From Candidatus Binataceae bacterium (GTDB lineage: Bacteria; Desulfobacterota; Binatia; Binatales; Binataceae): 64,000 nucleotides of DNA. Positions 7,958-17,470 of this stretch are shown one piece after another (positions within the stretch are counted from its first letter, which is position 1; each line of letters starts with the position of its first letter). The position numbers and the translations under genes were made by a program. The stretch lies in assembly GCA_035308025.1 (NCBI GenBank), contig DATGHL010000041.1:1-64000 (forward strand), given 5' to 3'. Below the pieces are notes generated by a model. That model ran no database searches, was not told the origin of the DNA, and saw nothing but the letters and a program-made list of their open reading frames with translations.

Positions 7958-9409
7958 GTGGCCATCCCAACCCGCGACGAAGAAACCTTTGAGACGCTGA
8001 TTCCGGCGCGCCTCGACCGTTTACCCTGGAGCCGGTTTCATTGGCTGCTGATCATCGGCCTGGGCGTAACCTGGATTCTCGACGGGCTCGAAGTCACGCT
8101 GATGGGAGCAATCAGCGCGGTGCTTCAGCGGCCCGACGTCCTGCATTTTACCGGCGCGCAAATTGGCGCGATAAGCTCTGCCTATCTGGCCGGCGCCGTC
8201 ATCGGCTCGCTGATTTTCGGCCATCTGACCGATCGCTACGGTCGCCGGACGTTTTTCTTCATCAGTCTGGGTATCTATCTTATCGGCGTCGGCCTGACGG
8301 CCCTGTCCTGGAATCTATGGAGCTTCGCGCTGTTTCGCTTCATCACCGGAAGCGGGATCGGCGGCGAGTATTCCGCGGTCAACTCCGCCATCGACGAGCT
8401 CATTCCGGCGCGCCTGCGCGGCAAAGTCGATCTGATCATAAACGGCAGCTATTGGCTCGGCGCCGCCGCCGGGGCCGCCTCGACGGCGCTCCTGCTCGAC
8501 CCTCGCCTCATTGCGCCGAACCTCGGATGGCGCTGTGGCTTCGGCGCGGGCGCTCTTATCGGACTTGTAATTCTTTACTTGCGCAGATTCATCCCGGAGA
8601 GCCCGCGCTGGTTGATGACCCATGGGCGACGTGACGAGGCCGAAAAAACCCTGGGCGAAATCGAAGCGCTCGTTGCACAGGAGACCGGCGCATCGCTTCA
8701 GCCGCCGCCGCCCGCCGAGGCTATCCGGCTCCGGGCGCGTCACGAATTCGGACTGGGCGCGATGCTGAAGCCATTAATCACCAGCTTGGGCGGCCGCTCG
8801 ATACTCGGGCTGTCGTTGATGAGCGCCCAGGCCTTCCTCTACAACGCGATCCTCTTTACCTACGCACTCGTACTCGCACGCTACTATGGCGTCGCGGCTG
8901 ATCGCACCGGCCTTTATCTTCTGCCTTTCGCGATCGGGAATTTTCTCGGTCCGCTCGCGCTTGGACACTTCTTTGACACGATCGGACGCCGTCAAATGAT
9001 CGCCGCGACCTTCGCGATCGCGGCGGCGCTCTTGGCGGTGAGCGGATACCTCTTTTATCGCCAGGCGCTGACCGCCACCAACCAGACGGTTTTATGGAGC
9101 GTAATCTTCTTTTTTGCTTCGCCCGCGGGCTGCTCGGCCTACCTGACAGTGAGCGAGATCTTTCCGCTCGAAATGCGCGCTCTGGCCATCGCGATTTTCT
9201 TCTCGGCCGGAACCGCGGTGGGCGGTGTCGTCGCGCCGTGGCTTTTCGGCCGGCTCATCGATTCAGGCTCGCGGCTCGAGCTGTTTGGCGGCTATCTCAT
9301 CGCTGCCGCCCTGATGCTCGCAGCGGCGATATTCGAAATACTGCTCGGCGTGGCGGCCGAAGGGACCAGTCTCGAGAAGATCGCCGCGCCGTTATCCGCC
9401 GTTAGTTGA
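7958..9409 (+). CDS. MFS transporter, metabolite:H+ symporter type
   Basis: 483 aa from a GTG at 7958. About twelve hydrophobic segments are visible. MFS signature A (GHLTDRYGRRTFFFIS) follows segment 2 and its weaker echo (GHFFDTIGRRQMI) sits in the second half. RFIPESPRWLMTHGRRDEAE at the central loop is typical of the sugar/aromatic-acid porters such as NiaP or MHS types. It should sit in the inner membrane and import an organic acid or similar small solute by proton symport. The substrate cannot be read from the sequence. It stands alone, ahead of a class III aminotransferase. Confidence 0.85.
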   Translation: MAIPTRDEETFETLIPARLDRLPWSRFHWLLIIGLGVTWILDGLEVTLMGAISAVLQRPDVLHFTGAQIGAISSAYLAGAVIGSLIFGHLTDRYGRRTFFFISLGIYLIGVGLTALSWNLWSFALFRFITGSGIGGEYSAVNSAIDELIPARLRGKVDLIINGSYWLGAAAGAASTALLLDPRLIAPNLGWRCGFGAGALIGLVILYLRRFIPESPRWLMTHGRRDEAEKTLGEIEALVAQETGASLQPPPPAEAIRLRARHEFGLGAMLKPLITSLGGRSILGLSLMSAQAFLYNAILFTYALVLARYYGVAADRTGLYLLPFAIGNFLGPLALGHFFDTIGRRQMIAATFAIAAALLAVSGYLFYRQALTATNQTVLWSVIFFFASPAGCSAYLTVSEIFPLEMRALAIAIFFSAGTAVGGVVAPWLFGRLIDSGSRLELFGGYLIAAALMLAAAIFEILLGVAAEGTSLEKIAAPLSAVS

Positions 9410-9621
9410 GAGGCATCAGCGGTGCTTTCGTTTCGCCAGCGGTGCTAAGGTTGTTTGGTAAGAAAAGCCGAAGAAGCTCAAAGCGGCGCCTGCTTCAAGA
9501 GATTAAAGTATCACTTTAGCTATACGTGCGGCCGACGGTCTTAGACAAAACTTAAAGTTCTTCCTGAAGATTGAGATTGCCCAATGAAACTCAACCAGCT
9601 TATCGGCACGGGACGCGCATA

Positions 9622-10959
9622 ATGTCGGAGTACAGTTCGCGATCCACGATGTTCATGGAGAGTCCCTACGAGCCGCTGGTGATCGAGCGCGCTGAGGGCG
9701 CGTGGCTCTTCACCCGCGACGGCCGCAAAATCCTCGATGCCGCGGCCGGCGCAGTCGTCGTCAATATCGGCCAAGGCCGCGAGGAGATTGCGCGCGTCGC
9801 CGCCGAGGAAGTCGCCCGCGTCAACTACGTCCTGCCGGTATGGTCTCATCCTGCACGCGAGCGCCTGATCGCACGCCTGACGCGCTGGACGCCGCGCGGC
9901 CTCGACCGCTTCTTCTTCACCAGCGGCGGCTCGGAGGCGATCGAGATGGCGCTCAAATTCGCGCTGATGTACCACAAGGTCCACGGCCGCACGACGCGCA
10001 AGAAGATCATCTCGCGATGGCTCTCCTACCACGGCAACACGCTCGGCGCGCTTTCGGTCGGCGGTAACCGCGCCCGCCGCGCCGATTACGAGCATGTCAT
10101 GTTTGACTGGCCACATATCGATCCGCCGTTTTGCTATCGATGCCCGTGGGAAAAGAGCTACCCCGGATGCGGAATCGATTGCGCCGTCGCGCTCGAACGC
10201 GAGATCGAACGTCACGGCGCGGAGACGATCGCGGCCTTCGTCGCCGAGCCGATGATGGGCGCGACCGGCGGCGCGGTCCCGCCGGTCAAAGAATACTGGC
10301 CGATGATCGCCGACATCTGCCGGCGCCACAACATCCTGCTCATTGCCGATGAAGTGATGACCGGCCTCGGTCGCACCGGTAAACGCTTCGCCGTCGATCA
10401 CTGGAACGTCAAGCCGGACATCATCGTCGCAGCCAAAGGCCTCACCGGCGGCTACATGCCGATGGGGATGATCGCGGTGGACTCGCAACTGGTCGAGGAG
10501 TGCGAGCAGCGGGACGCCAATTTCATGTTCTTCACCTACAGCGCACATCCACTGGCCTGCGCCGTCGCTGACAAGGTGCTCGAAATCATGGAGCGCGAGC
10601 ATCTGGTCGAGCGCTCCGCCGAGCTCGGCGCACGGCTCGGCGCGCAACTTAAAGAAGAACTTTCAGGTCATCCGATGGTCGGCGACATCCGCGGCGCGGG
10701 CCTCTTTTGGGGTATCGAGCTGGTGCGAGATAAGGCCACGCGCACGCCCTATCCAGCCGAGATGCGCCTGACCCGGCGCGTCCTCGACGCCGCGATGACG
10801 CGCGACCTCTTTGTCTATCCGTCGATCGGGATGGCGGGTCCGCTCCTCGGCGGCGACGCGGTGATGGTCACGCCGCCCTTCGTGATTGGGCTACCGGAGA
10901 TCGATTTCATCGTCAGCAATCTCCGGGCCGCCCTCGATGAAGTTCATGACGGGCTCTAG
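9622..10959 (+). CDS. Class III PLP-dependent aminotransferase
   Basis: 445 aa from the ATG at 9622 (MSEYSSRSTMFMESPYEPL). An upstream ATG at 9571 is in frame but adds residues unlike the family. Motifs: FFFTSGGSEAIEMALKFA, SYHGNTLGALSVGG, IADEVMTGLGRTGKRFA with the PLP-pyridine Asp, and PDIIVAAKGLTGGYMPMG with the Schiff-base Lys. Such enzymes use amines or omega-amino acids with pyruvate or 2-oxoglutarate. An inserted cysteine cluster (CYRCPWEKSYPGCGIDC) after the Tyr-His region is typical of a subgroup of this family. The exact substrate is unknown. Confidence 0.88.
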   Translation: MSEYSSRSTMFMESPYEPLVIERAEGAWLFTRDGRKILDAAAGAVVVNIGQGREEIARVAAEEVARVNYVLPVWSHPARERLIARLTRWTPRGLDRFFFTSGGSEAIEMALKFALMYHKVHGRTTRKKIISRWLSYHGNTLGALSVGGNRARRADYEHVMFDWPHIDPPFCYRCPWEKSYPGCGIDCAVALEREIERHGAETIAAFVAEPMMGATGGAVPPVKEYWPMIADICRRHNILLIADEVMTGLGRTGKRFAVDHWNVKPDIIVAAKGLTGGYMPMGMIAVDSQLVEECEQRDANFMFFTYSAHPLACAVADKVLEIMEREHLVERSAELGARLGAQLKEELSGHPMVGDIRGAGLFWGIELVRDKATRTPYPAEMRLTRRVLDAAMTRDLFVYPSIGMAGPLLGGDAVMVTPPFVIGLPEIDFIVSNLRAALDEVHDGL

Positions 10960-11012
10960 CTATGCTTGCGCTCCGGTATAATCATTTCTTGAAAGCAAAG
11001 GAGGTAAAACCG

Positions 11013-11414
11013 ATGAAAGTCAGATCAGCCCTTAAGCCTGTTGTACCAATGGTTGCTCTTGCACTCGCGTTTGCGGGGCCGCTGTTTGCGCAATCGGCCA
11101 GCGAGTCGTTTCACAAGGCCGGCGAAGATACCGAGAATGCCGGTTCCAGCGTCGGCCATGCCGCGGTCAACGTTTACCACGGCACCGCGACGGCTACGGA
11201 AGATACTGCGATCACCGCCAAGGTGAAGACTGCTCTGCACGAGAACGATATCACCGAGGGCGCCGACATCCACGTTACTACCGTCGCGGGGGTCGTTACT
11301 TTGCGCGGCAGGGTCGCGTCCGAAAGGGTTTCCGGAGAGGCGCGCCACGTCGCAGAGACGACCGGCGGCGTTAAGGGCGTCAGGAACCGCCTGCGCGTTC
11401 GATCCGCAAGCTGA
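11013..11414 (+). CDS. Secreted BON-domain protein
   Basis: 133 aa. GGAGG eight bases before the ATG at 11013 fixes the start. A signal peptide (VVPMVALALAFAGPLFAQ) is followed by a short linker and one BON domain (AITAKVKTALHENDI ... IHVTTVAGVVTLRGRVASE ... GVKGVRNRLRV). BON domains bind phospholipids or occur in OsmY-like envelope stress proteins. The protein is therefore likely periplasmic and linked to envelope maintenance. It is a monocistron just after the aminotransferase. Confidence 0.85.
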   Translation: MKVRSALKPVVPMVALALAFAGPLFAQSASESFHKAGEDTENAGSSVGHAAVNVYHGTATATEDTAITAKVKTALHENDITEGADIHVTTVAGVVTLRGRVASERVSGEARHVAETTGGVKGVRNRLRVRSAS

Positions 11415-11471
11415 GCCGCAGTTTCAAGGCGCCCTCCCACCCTTCGTCAATCAGAGAAGGGGCCGGGGTTC

Positions 11472-13163
11472 TTAGTAGCCGAGGGCCGCGCCGCCTTTGC
11501 GCCGGTCATAGCCGCCGTCGAGGGCGTCAGGGGCGATCCCGATAGCGTTCACCGCGCCCAACTCCGGCACCACTTTGGTCTGATAGCCCATCCTGGTTAG
11601 CGTCTCGATGGTCGGGGCCCCGATACTCTTCTCGACGAAGACGGTCGTCGGTCGCGCCTGATGGTGGATGCGCGGGAGATCGACTGCGGTCTGCGCCGGC
11701 ATTTTGAAATCCAGCATGTCGAGGGCAATCTGCGCGACCCCGGTAATGATCGTGGGACCGCCCGAGCCGCCGGCGACCAGCGCCGGGCGCCCGCCGCGTA
11801 GCGCGATCAGCGGCGACATGCTCGAGAGCGGACGCTTGCCCGGGGCGACCGCGTTCGCTTGCGCCTGGATCAGCTTGTAAGCGTTGGGGGTCTGCGGCGC
11901 GATCGCAAAATCGTCCATCTCGTCGTTCAGGATCAGCCCGAGCTCGGGCACCATGAGCTTTGCGCCAAAGATGGTGTTGACCGTCGTCGTCACATCGACG
12001 ACGTTGCCGGCCGCATCGACCACGCAAAAATTCGAGGTGCCGTGATCATGCGCAACGCTGACCTGCGGCGGCCGGTGATCGCGCAGGGCGGCGGCGCGTG
12101 CCGCCGCCAGATGGGTCGGCGAGAGCAGTTGCGCGATCGGAACTTTGACGAAGGCCGGGTCGGCGTATTGGTCGCGATCGGTGAAGCCCTCGCGCATCAC
12201 CTCGATCAACTGCACCAGGTAGGCGGGAGAGTCCACCCCGAAGGCGCGCAGATGACCGGGCGCGAGCATCCCGAGCATCTCGAGCACGACGCCGCCCGAG
12301 GATGGCGGCGGCATCGTATAGAGGTCATAGTCGCGATAGCCCAGATGAATCGGCGCGCGCCAGACCGGACGATAAGCGGCAAGATCGTCGGCGGTGACGA
12401 TCCCGCCGTGGGCCTTCATATAGGTTGCGATCGCGTTGGCGACGCTGCCGTGGTAAAACTCGCGGACCGGATCGTCGCCGAGCTTTTCCATCAGGGTTGC
12501 GAGATTTTTCGCATAGACGGTAGCGCCCGCCTTGAACGGGGTGCCGTCGGAGTTGAAGAAGGCCGCGCGAAAGCTCGCGTCCTGCCGGGTCTGATCGGCT
12601 GAAAAATCAACGTCGCGGGCCATGTGTTCGCTCAACGGAAAGCCGTCGCGCGCGAGCTTGATCGCGGGCGCTGCCAGAGCGGAAAACTTCATCGTGCCGA
12701 AGCGCTTGAGCGCGGCGTCGAGTCCGGCTACTTCGCCCGGGACAGCGACGGCGAGCGAGCCCGTGCGCGCGAGTTGTTCGTCGGGCTTGCCGTCGCGGAT
12801 GTACATGGTCGAGCTGGCCGCCTTGGGCGCCACCTCGCGATAGTCGAGCGCATAGATTTTGTGTTCGTGCGCATGATAGATCAGCATGAAGCCGCCGCCG
12901 CCGATTCCGCACGAGCCCGAGTTCGTCACGCCCAGCACCAACGAGATGGCGACCGCCGCATCGACGGCGTTGCCCCCGTGTCTCAGGACGTCGAGGCCGG
13001 CCTGCGCGGCGAGGTCGCCCTCGGCCGCGACCATCGCATGATGGCTATCGGCGGCCTGCGCGGCGGCGGGAGGCGCCGGTAATATGAGGAGCGCGACCAG
13101 CAAAGGCGCGGCGCAGGCCAGGTGTCGGGGATTCTTCGGAGAGCGGAGCAGCAGGCTGGGCAT
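11472..13163 (-). CDS. ggt: Gamma-glutamyltransferase precursor
   Basis: 563 aa, usual for the family. A signal peptide (LLVALLILPAPPAAAQA) directs it to the periplasm. It is made as a proenzyme that cuts itself before the nucleophilic Thr; that site is DHGTSNFCVVD. Other conserved stretches are LNDEMDDFAI, PLSSMSPLIAL and GGSGGPTIITG. It removes or transfers the gamma-glutamyl group of glutathione and related peptides. It lies last in a minus-strand run acpP-nrdR-ribD-ggt, 47 bp after ribD. Confidence 0.93.
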   Translation of the reverse strand: MPSLLLRSPKNPRHLACAAPLLVALLILPAPPAAAQAADSHHAMVAAEGDLAAQAGLDVLRHGGNAVDAAVAISLVLGVTNSGSCGIGGGGFMLIYHAHEHKIYALDYREVAPKAASSTMYIRDGKPDEQLARTGSLAVAVPGEVAGLDAALKRFGTMKFSALAAPAIKLARDGFPLSEHMARDVDFSADQTRQDASFRAAFFNSDGTPFKAGATVYAKNLATLMEKLGDDPVREFYHGSVANAIATYMKAHGGIVTADDLAAYRPVWRAPIHLGYRDYDLYTMPPPSSGGVVLEMLGMLAPGHLRAFGVDSPAYLVQLIEVMREGFTDRDQYADPAFVKVPIAQLLSPTHLAAARAAALRDHRPPQVSVAHDHGTSNFCVVDAAGNVVDVTTTVNTIFGAKLMVPELGLILNDEMDDFAIAPQTPNAYKLIQAQANAVAPGKRPLSSMSPLIALRGGRPALVAGGSGGPTIITGVAQIALDMLDFKMPAQTAVDLPRIHHQARPTTVFVEKSIGAPTIETLTRMGYQTKVVPELGAVNAIGIAPDALDGGYDRRKGGAALGY

Positions 13164-13210
13164 GGGCTTTTACCTAACAGCGGCGGATGCGTTAAGGAAG
13201 CGCTCGGGGG

Positions 13211-14323
13211 TTAGGCGATGAGGTCGCCTTCGAGCAGCCAGTCGGAACCAACCTGAGAGGCGGATAAATTAATAAGATGTAGAGCATCGCGCATCGTGCG
13301 CGGAGTGAGCCCATCGACGGCGCTGCGCCCGCCGCCGAGAAGTTTCGGTGCAACAAAAAAGGCGACCCGATCGACAACTTTGGCGCGCAGGGCCGCGCCG
13401 GCGAGCCGTGCGCCGCCCTCGAGCAACACCCGTGACCATCCGCGGCCGGCCAGTTCGCGCATCAGCAGCGCCACGTCGATACCGTCGCGCGCGGGCGGCA
13501 CGGCGATCAGTTCGACGCGCTTGCCATAGCGCGCAGCCGCGCGCGACAGATTTTGCGGAGTCGTCGCGATGATCGTCGGCGCGGGCGAACGCTGGCGGAA
13601 AACCCGCGATACGGGATCGCAGCGCAGCTGCGTATCGACAATCACGCGGGCGGGATCACGACCCTCCGGCAGTCGGCAGGTCAGGCGCGGATTGTCGGCG
13701 ATTACGGTTCCCGCACCCACCATTACAGCGTCACATTCGCCGCGCCAGCGATGGACGATCACGCGTGCCGCGGCCGAGCTGATCCAGCGCGAGTCGCCGC
13801 TCGCGGTGGCGATACGGCCGTCGAGCGTGGTGGCAAGTTTGAGGATGGTAAACGGACGGCCGCGCGTCACGCGCGTGATGAAGCCTTGGTTGAGCCGGAG
13901 GCAGGCGTCTTCGAGCACGCCAAGCGTGACGCTGATTCCGGCCCGCCGCAGAATCGCGAGGCCGCGGCCGCGCACGAGGGGATAGGGATCGCGGCATCCA
14001 ACAACGACGCGCGCGACGCCGGCCTCGATCAGGGCGCGGGCGCAGGGCGGCGTTTGACCCTGATGGGCGCAGGGTTCGAGCGAGATGAAGGCGGTCGCGC
14101 CGCGGGCGCGGGGGCCGGCGTCGGCAATCGCCTGGGTCTCGGCATGGGGACGGCCGCCGGGTGCCGTGGCGCCATGCCCGACGATCCTGTCACCTTGCAC
14201 GATGACGCAGCCGACAGCCGGGTTGGGCGCGGTGCGACCGAGCATCGGCGCGGCCATCGCGAGGGCGGCGCGCATGAAGTGCTCGTCGCGCGCGACGGCC
14301 GGGAGTTTGCTCCGAGCGGTCAC
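13211..14323 (-). CDS. ribD: Bifunctional diaminohydroxyphosphoribosylaminopyrimidine deaminase / 5-amino-6-(5-phosphoribosylamino)uracil reductase
   Basis: 370 aa. Two steps of riboflavin synthesis. The N-terminal deaminase half shows the zinc and proton-shuttle motif [11 protein letters not shown] and the second zinc motif [16 protein letters not shown]. The C-terminal reductase half (from about residue 150) has [18 protein letters not shown] and a late [19 protein letters not shown]-binding loop. The GTG start overlaps the nrdR stop as GTGA, indicating translational coupling. No ribE/ribBA/ribH follow, although ribD is often first in that operon. Confidence 0.95.
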   Translation of the reverse strand: MTARSKLPAVARDEHFMRAALAMAAPMLGRTAPNPAVGCVIVQGDRIVGHGATAPGGRPHAETQAIADAGPRARGATAFISLEPCAHQGQTPPCARALIEAGVARVVVGCRDPYPLVRGRGLAILRRAGISVTLGVLEDACLRLNQGFITRVTRGRPFTILKLATTLDGRIATASGDSRWISSAAARVIVHRWRGECDAVMVGAGTVIADNPRLTCRLPEGRDPARVIVDTQLRCDPVSRVFRQRSPAPTIIATTPQNLSRAAARYGKRVELIAVPPARDGIDVALLMRELAGRGWSRVLLEGGARLAGAALRAKVVDRVAFFVAPKLLGGGRSAVDGLTPRTMRDALHLINLSASQVGSDWLLEGDLIA

Positions 14324-14916
14324 TCAGTTGTGCCGGGCTTCTGCGTGCGGGGCGAATCATCCTGAATCCGCGGCCCGCGAGCGCGCTCGTCCGGCTCCGC
14401 GACGCTCCGCGTGGCGGGCCGTTTTTTCTCGGGCGGAGGCGTGGTCTCGGCCGGCTCGCGCTTGCGATGTTCGATCAGCTCTTCGAGTTCGTGCATGAAC
14501 TCTTCGATGTCTTTGAACGAGCGATAGACCGAAGCGAAACGGACGTAGGCGACCTGATCGATCTGGTGCAGCTCGTTCATCACGGCGGCGCCGATGAAGG
14601 TGCTGGGGACCTCGCTGGCGCCGCGCTCGGCGACGGCGGCTTCGATGCGATCGCTGATTTCGGCGATGGTTTCGGTCGAGACCGGCCGCTTCTCGCAGGC
14701 CTTGGTCAGGCCGGCGACGATCTTGTTGCGGTCGTAGGGCTCGCGGCGGTTGTCCTTCTTGACCACCATGGTCGGCGTCTCCTCGACGCGCTCGTAGGTG
14801 GTGAAGCGCCGCTCGCAGCCGCTGCAGACGCGGCGGCGGCGAATCGTCGCGCCGTTGCCAGACATGCGCGAATCGACCACACGATTCCCGCGATGGCGGC
14901 AGAAAGGACAGCGCAT
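14320..14916 (-). CDS. nrdR: Transcriptional repressor NrdR with an extended C-terminal tail
   Basis: 198 aa. A zinc ribbon (C3, C6, C31, C34) is followed by an ATP-cone domain from about residue 49 ([23 protein letters not shown]) to about 140. NrdR represses ribonucleotide reductase genes by binding NrdR boxes when (d)ATP levels signal sufficiency. The family usually ends near 150-160 residues. Here about 45 extra residues rich in E, R, P and T follow (from [20 protein letters not shown]), of unknown role. It is coupled to ribD. Confidence 0.96.
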   Translation of the reverse strand: MRCPFCRHRGNRVVDSRMSGNGATIRRRRVCSGCERRFTTYERVEETPTMVVKKDNRREPYDRNKIVAGLTKACEKRPVSTETIAEISDRIEAAVAERGASEVPSTFIGAAVMNELHQIDQVAYVRFASVYRSFKDIEEFMHELEELIEHRKREPAETTPPPEKKRPATRSVAEPDERARGPRIQDDSPRTQKPGTTE

Positions 14917-15052
14917 CTGCTTATCCTATCTGCGGTGCAGCCGCGGGGCATACCGTTGGTGCGGAGGTCCTGATGCGATCTCGGCTTTGCGGCTGCGTCG
15001 ATCCTGTGGCGCGTGGGACGGGTGGCGGTCGCGAGTGGAGACGGGGATGAGG

Positions 15053-15295
15053 TCAGCTCTTGTGCGCCTCGATATACCCGATGACGTCTTTGACCGTGCG
15101 GATTTTCTCGGCGTCCTCATCCGAGATTTCCATCCCGTATTCCTCCTCGAGCGCCATCACGAGCTCAACGATGTCGAGCGAGTCGGCGCCGAGATCTTCG
15201 ATAAACGAGGCCTCCGGCGTAACTTCGTCGGCGGCGACGCCAAGTTGCTCGCTGATAATTTCACGGACCTTCGCTTCCACCTCTGCAGCAGCCAT
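15053..15295 (-). CDS. acpP: Acyl carrier protein
   Basis: 80 aa, acidic, four-helix pattern. Ser39 in [15 protein letters not shown] is the 4'-phosphopantetheine attachment site. GGAGG precedes the ATG. It carries the growing acyl chain in fatty acid synthesis. It is upstream of nrdR on the same strand. In many related bacteria fabF and glyA separate acpP from nrdR-ribD, but neither is present here. Confidence 0.97.
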   Translation of the reverse strand: MAAAEVEAKVREIISEQLGVAADEVTPEASFIEDLGADSLDIVELVMALEEEYGMEISDEDAEKIRTVKDVIGYIEAHKS

Positions 15296-15597
15296 CGTGA
15301 CCTCCGTCCAGCTCTCGGCGCGTGCCGATGTATCGCGCAGCTTAGGGACTTAAAACCCTTCAAGCAAGTTCGCGGGCCGAAATTGTCGATCGCACCGCCT
15401 ACGGGCTCGGCGACAAGTATCGGAATCCCGCTCTGCGGCTGAGCGCGGCGATCGAGGTGACTCAAGAAGGCCGGATCGGCGGGTCGCAATTTCACGTGCC
15501 GAACATTGATAAAGATAATCGATTTGTGCTTGTTCAAAATATGGCATAGCGATATATACGCTAGTTAGACCTGAATTTATATGAGTTGAGGGAAAAT
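15296..15597. other. Divergent intergenic region between acpP and the collagen-like gene
   Basis: 302 bases without a gene. On the acpP side there is only the GGAGG leader. On the other side lies a promoter candidate (15530-15558) and a GAGGG ribosome site at 15588-15592. The stretch 15350-15500 is GC-rich and coding-like in composition but has no frame I can assign. Confidence 0.5.
15530..15558 (+). promoter_or_regulatory. Sigma70-type promoter candidate for the collagen-like gene
   Basis: TTGTTC (15530-15535) and TATATA (15553-15558) are separated by 17 bases, about 40 bases before the ATG at 15598, in a locally AT-rich patch. Inferred from spacing only. Confidence 0.45.
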
Positions 15598-17340
15598 ATG
15601 ATGAATAGAGTCCGCATAAAGCTGTCAGTGACAGCTCTGCTCGCTGTAAGTGCTCTGATTTTATTTATTGATGCGCCAAGCGTGCTGGCGCAAACTTTTA
15701 GCGCCTGCGCCAAGAAAACCGGCAGCCTGAGTAAGCTCACCGTCGGTACGGTGGTCTGTGGCAAAACTTCGACGTCTGTGACCTGGAATTCATCAGGGCC
15801 GGCCGGGCCTGCCGGTGCGATCGGTACGACCGGGCCGGCTGGGCCCATGGGGGCAGTCGGGCCGCAAGGACCGGCAGGGCCGAACGGGGCAATCGGCGCA
15901 CAGGGACCAGCCGGTCCGGCGGGACCCGTCGGTCCGGCGGGTGCGGTCGGTGCGACTGGGGCGGCAGGACCGATGGGACCGGTGGGAGCAATTGGGGCGA
16001 CCGGACCGGCTGGACCGATCGGACCCATGGGACCGGCAGGACCGGTGGGAGCAACCGGGGCGAATGGTCCGGCCGGGCCGGCTGGACCGATCGGGCTGAC
16101 CGGAGCGACCGGACCCACAGGACCCACAGGACCGGCAGGACCGGTGGGAGCAAGCGGGGCAAAGGGGCCGGCTGGGCCGACCGGAGCAACCGGAGCAACC
16201 GGCGCAACCGGCGCAACTGGCGCGGAAGGACCGGCGGGTCCCGCGGGTTCCAAGGATGCGTGGTCATTGACGGGCAGCGCAGGCACGACCGCGGGGCTCA
16301 ACTTCGTCGGCACGACTGACGATCAACCTCTCGAGCTTGAGGCTAACGGCGGACGCGTGATGCGCTATGAGCCGGCGATGAGCAACGCGTTCGAAGACGT
16401 CAGCCCGAACCTTATCGGCGGCGACGCCGGCAATATGGTCGAAGCAGGAATCCAAGGTGCGACGATCAGTGGCGGCGGTGGACTTAGTGGCAAGGATCTG
16501 ATTGGTCCTAACCTTGTGCAAGCTGATTTCGGCACGATCGGCGGCGGCTTTCATAACCTCGTATCAGGCCCGCTTGCTACTATCAGCGGTGGCGAGAGTA
16601 ATGTGGCGTCCGCAGACGGGGCCAGCGTCCTCGGCGGTTTGACGAATGTGGCGAGCGGCCCCTACGCGATTGTCGCAGGTGGTACGGAGAATCAGGCGGA
16701 CGGTTTCGGAAGCTTCGCCGCGGGCAGCGAGGCCGACGCCGCCTTCGACGGCACTTTCGTCTGGAGTGACGCGAGCAAGGCGGTACCCTTCCTGCCCTTG
16801 GGCCCTAACGAGTTCGCGGCGCGCGCGGCTGGAGGGGTGCGCTTCGTCACCGCGGTCGACAGCTTCGGCAATCCGACCGCCGGGGTGCATCTGTCGGCGG
16901 GCAGCAGTGCGTGGTCAACGCTCAGTGATCGCAACGCGAAGGCGAACTTCAAGCCGGTCAATAGTGAAGAAGTGGTGCGCGAGCTGGATGCAATTCCGGT
17001 TTTGACTTGGAACTACAAGACGCAAAATCCGTTAATCCGTCATATCGGGCCGATGGCGCAGGATTTTTATGCGGCCTTCAAAGTCGGCGAGGATAATCGG
17101 CATATCACGACGCTGGATTCCGAGGGCGTCGCGCTGGCGGCGATCCAGGGGCTGTATGCGATGGTTCAGGAGAAGGACGCGCAGATCGCGGCACTGCGTC
17201 GGGATGATGCGCGGCGCGACGCGCAACTCACGGGCCTCACGCGGGAGTTGCAGACCCAGCAGGTACGGCTCGAGGTGCTCGAGCACAATGCGGCAGTGGG
17301 ACGAATCGGCGTAACGCCCGCCCGCGCGATCGCGAATTAA
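15598..17340 (+). CDS. Secreted collagen-like protein with LbR-type repeats and S74 intramolecular chaperone
   Basis: 580 aa from the ATG at 15598 (GAGGG 5 bases upstream; ATG 15601 is equally possible). Order: signal peptide ending at SVLAQ; a short Cys-containing head; 51 uninterrupted Gly-X-Y triplets (about residues 67-217); then glycine-rich left-handed-helix-like blocks ([36 protein letters not shown]); then a peptidase S74 chaperone domain ([33 protein letters not shown]) and a coiled-coil tail. This is phage tail-fibre architecture on a cell-exported chain, so it should form a trimeric surface fibre. The S74 domain in relatives cuts itself off after folding. The GXY tract has strong codon repetition. 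Confidence 0.88.
   Translation: MMNRVRIKLSVTALLAVSALILFIDAPSVLAQTFSACAKKTGSLSKLTVGTVVCGKTSTSVTWNSSGPAGPAGAIGTTGPAGPMGAVGPQGPAGPNGAIGAQGPAGPAGPVGPAGAVGATGAAGPMGPVGAIGATGPAGPIGPMGPAGPVGATGANGPAGPAGPIGLTGATGPTGPTGPAGPVGASGAKGPAGPTGATGATGATGATGAEGPAGPAGSKDAWSLTGSAGTTAGLNFVGTTDDQPLELEANGGRVMRYEPAMSNAFEDVSPNLIGGDAGNMVEAGIQGATISGGGGLSGKDLIGPNLVQADFGTIGGGFHNLVSGPLATISGGESNVASADGASVLGGLTNVASGPYAIVAGGTENQADGFGSFAAGSEADAAFDGTFVWSDASKAVPFLPLGPNEFAARAAGGVRFVTAVDSFGNPTAGVHLSAGSSAWSTLSDRNAKANFKPVNSEEVVRELDAIPVLTWNYKTQNPLIRHIGPMAQDFYAAFKVGEDNRHITTLDSEGVALAAIQGLYAMVQEKDAQIAALRRDDARRDAQLTGLTRELQTQQVRLEVLEHNAAVGRIGVTPARAIAN
15796..16254 (+). repeat. 51 collagen-type Gly-X-Y codon triplets
   Basis: A low-complexity tract within the preceding gene. 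Common triplets are GPA, GAT, GPV, GPM and GPT. Near the end four GAT triplets follow in a row, the part most likely to vary in copy number. Confidence 0.95.
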
Positions 17341-17357
17341 TTTCTATCTGCCAGTGT

Positions 17358-17403
17358 AGCAGACGGGCTTCGACGCGCTGCGCGTCGAAGCCCGTCTGCT
17401 TTT
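17358..17403 (+). terminator. Rho-independent terminator with a perfect 20-bp stem
   Basis: The arm 17358-17377 is fully complementary to 17381-17400 around a CTG loop, followed by a short T run (17400-17403). It closes the collagen-like gene and separates it from the convergent gene ending at 17471. Confidence 0.85.
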
Positions 17404-17470
17404 GGCGATCGGAGCTTGTGGTTCGCGCTGGACGCGGCGCGCAACATTCCTGCCGGCGCCCAAGCTCGCT

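Noticed and set aside
15561-16313. 250-codon minus-strand frame of [10 protein letters not shown] repeats opposite the collagen-like gene
   Set aside because: It only mirrors the Gly-X-Y codons. The plus-strand frame has a signal peptide, an S74 domain and a ribosome site.
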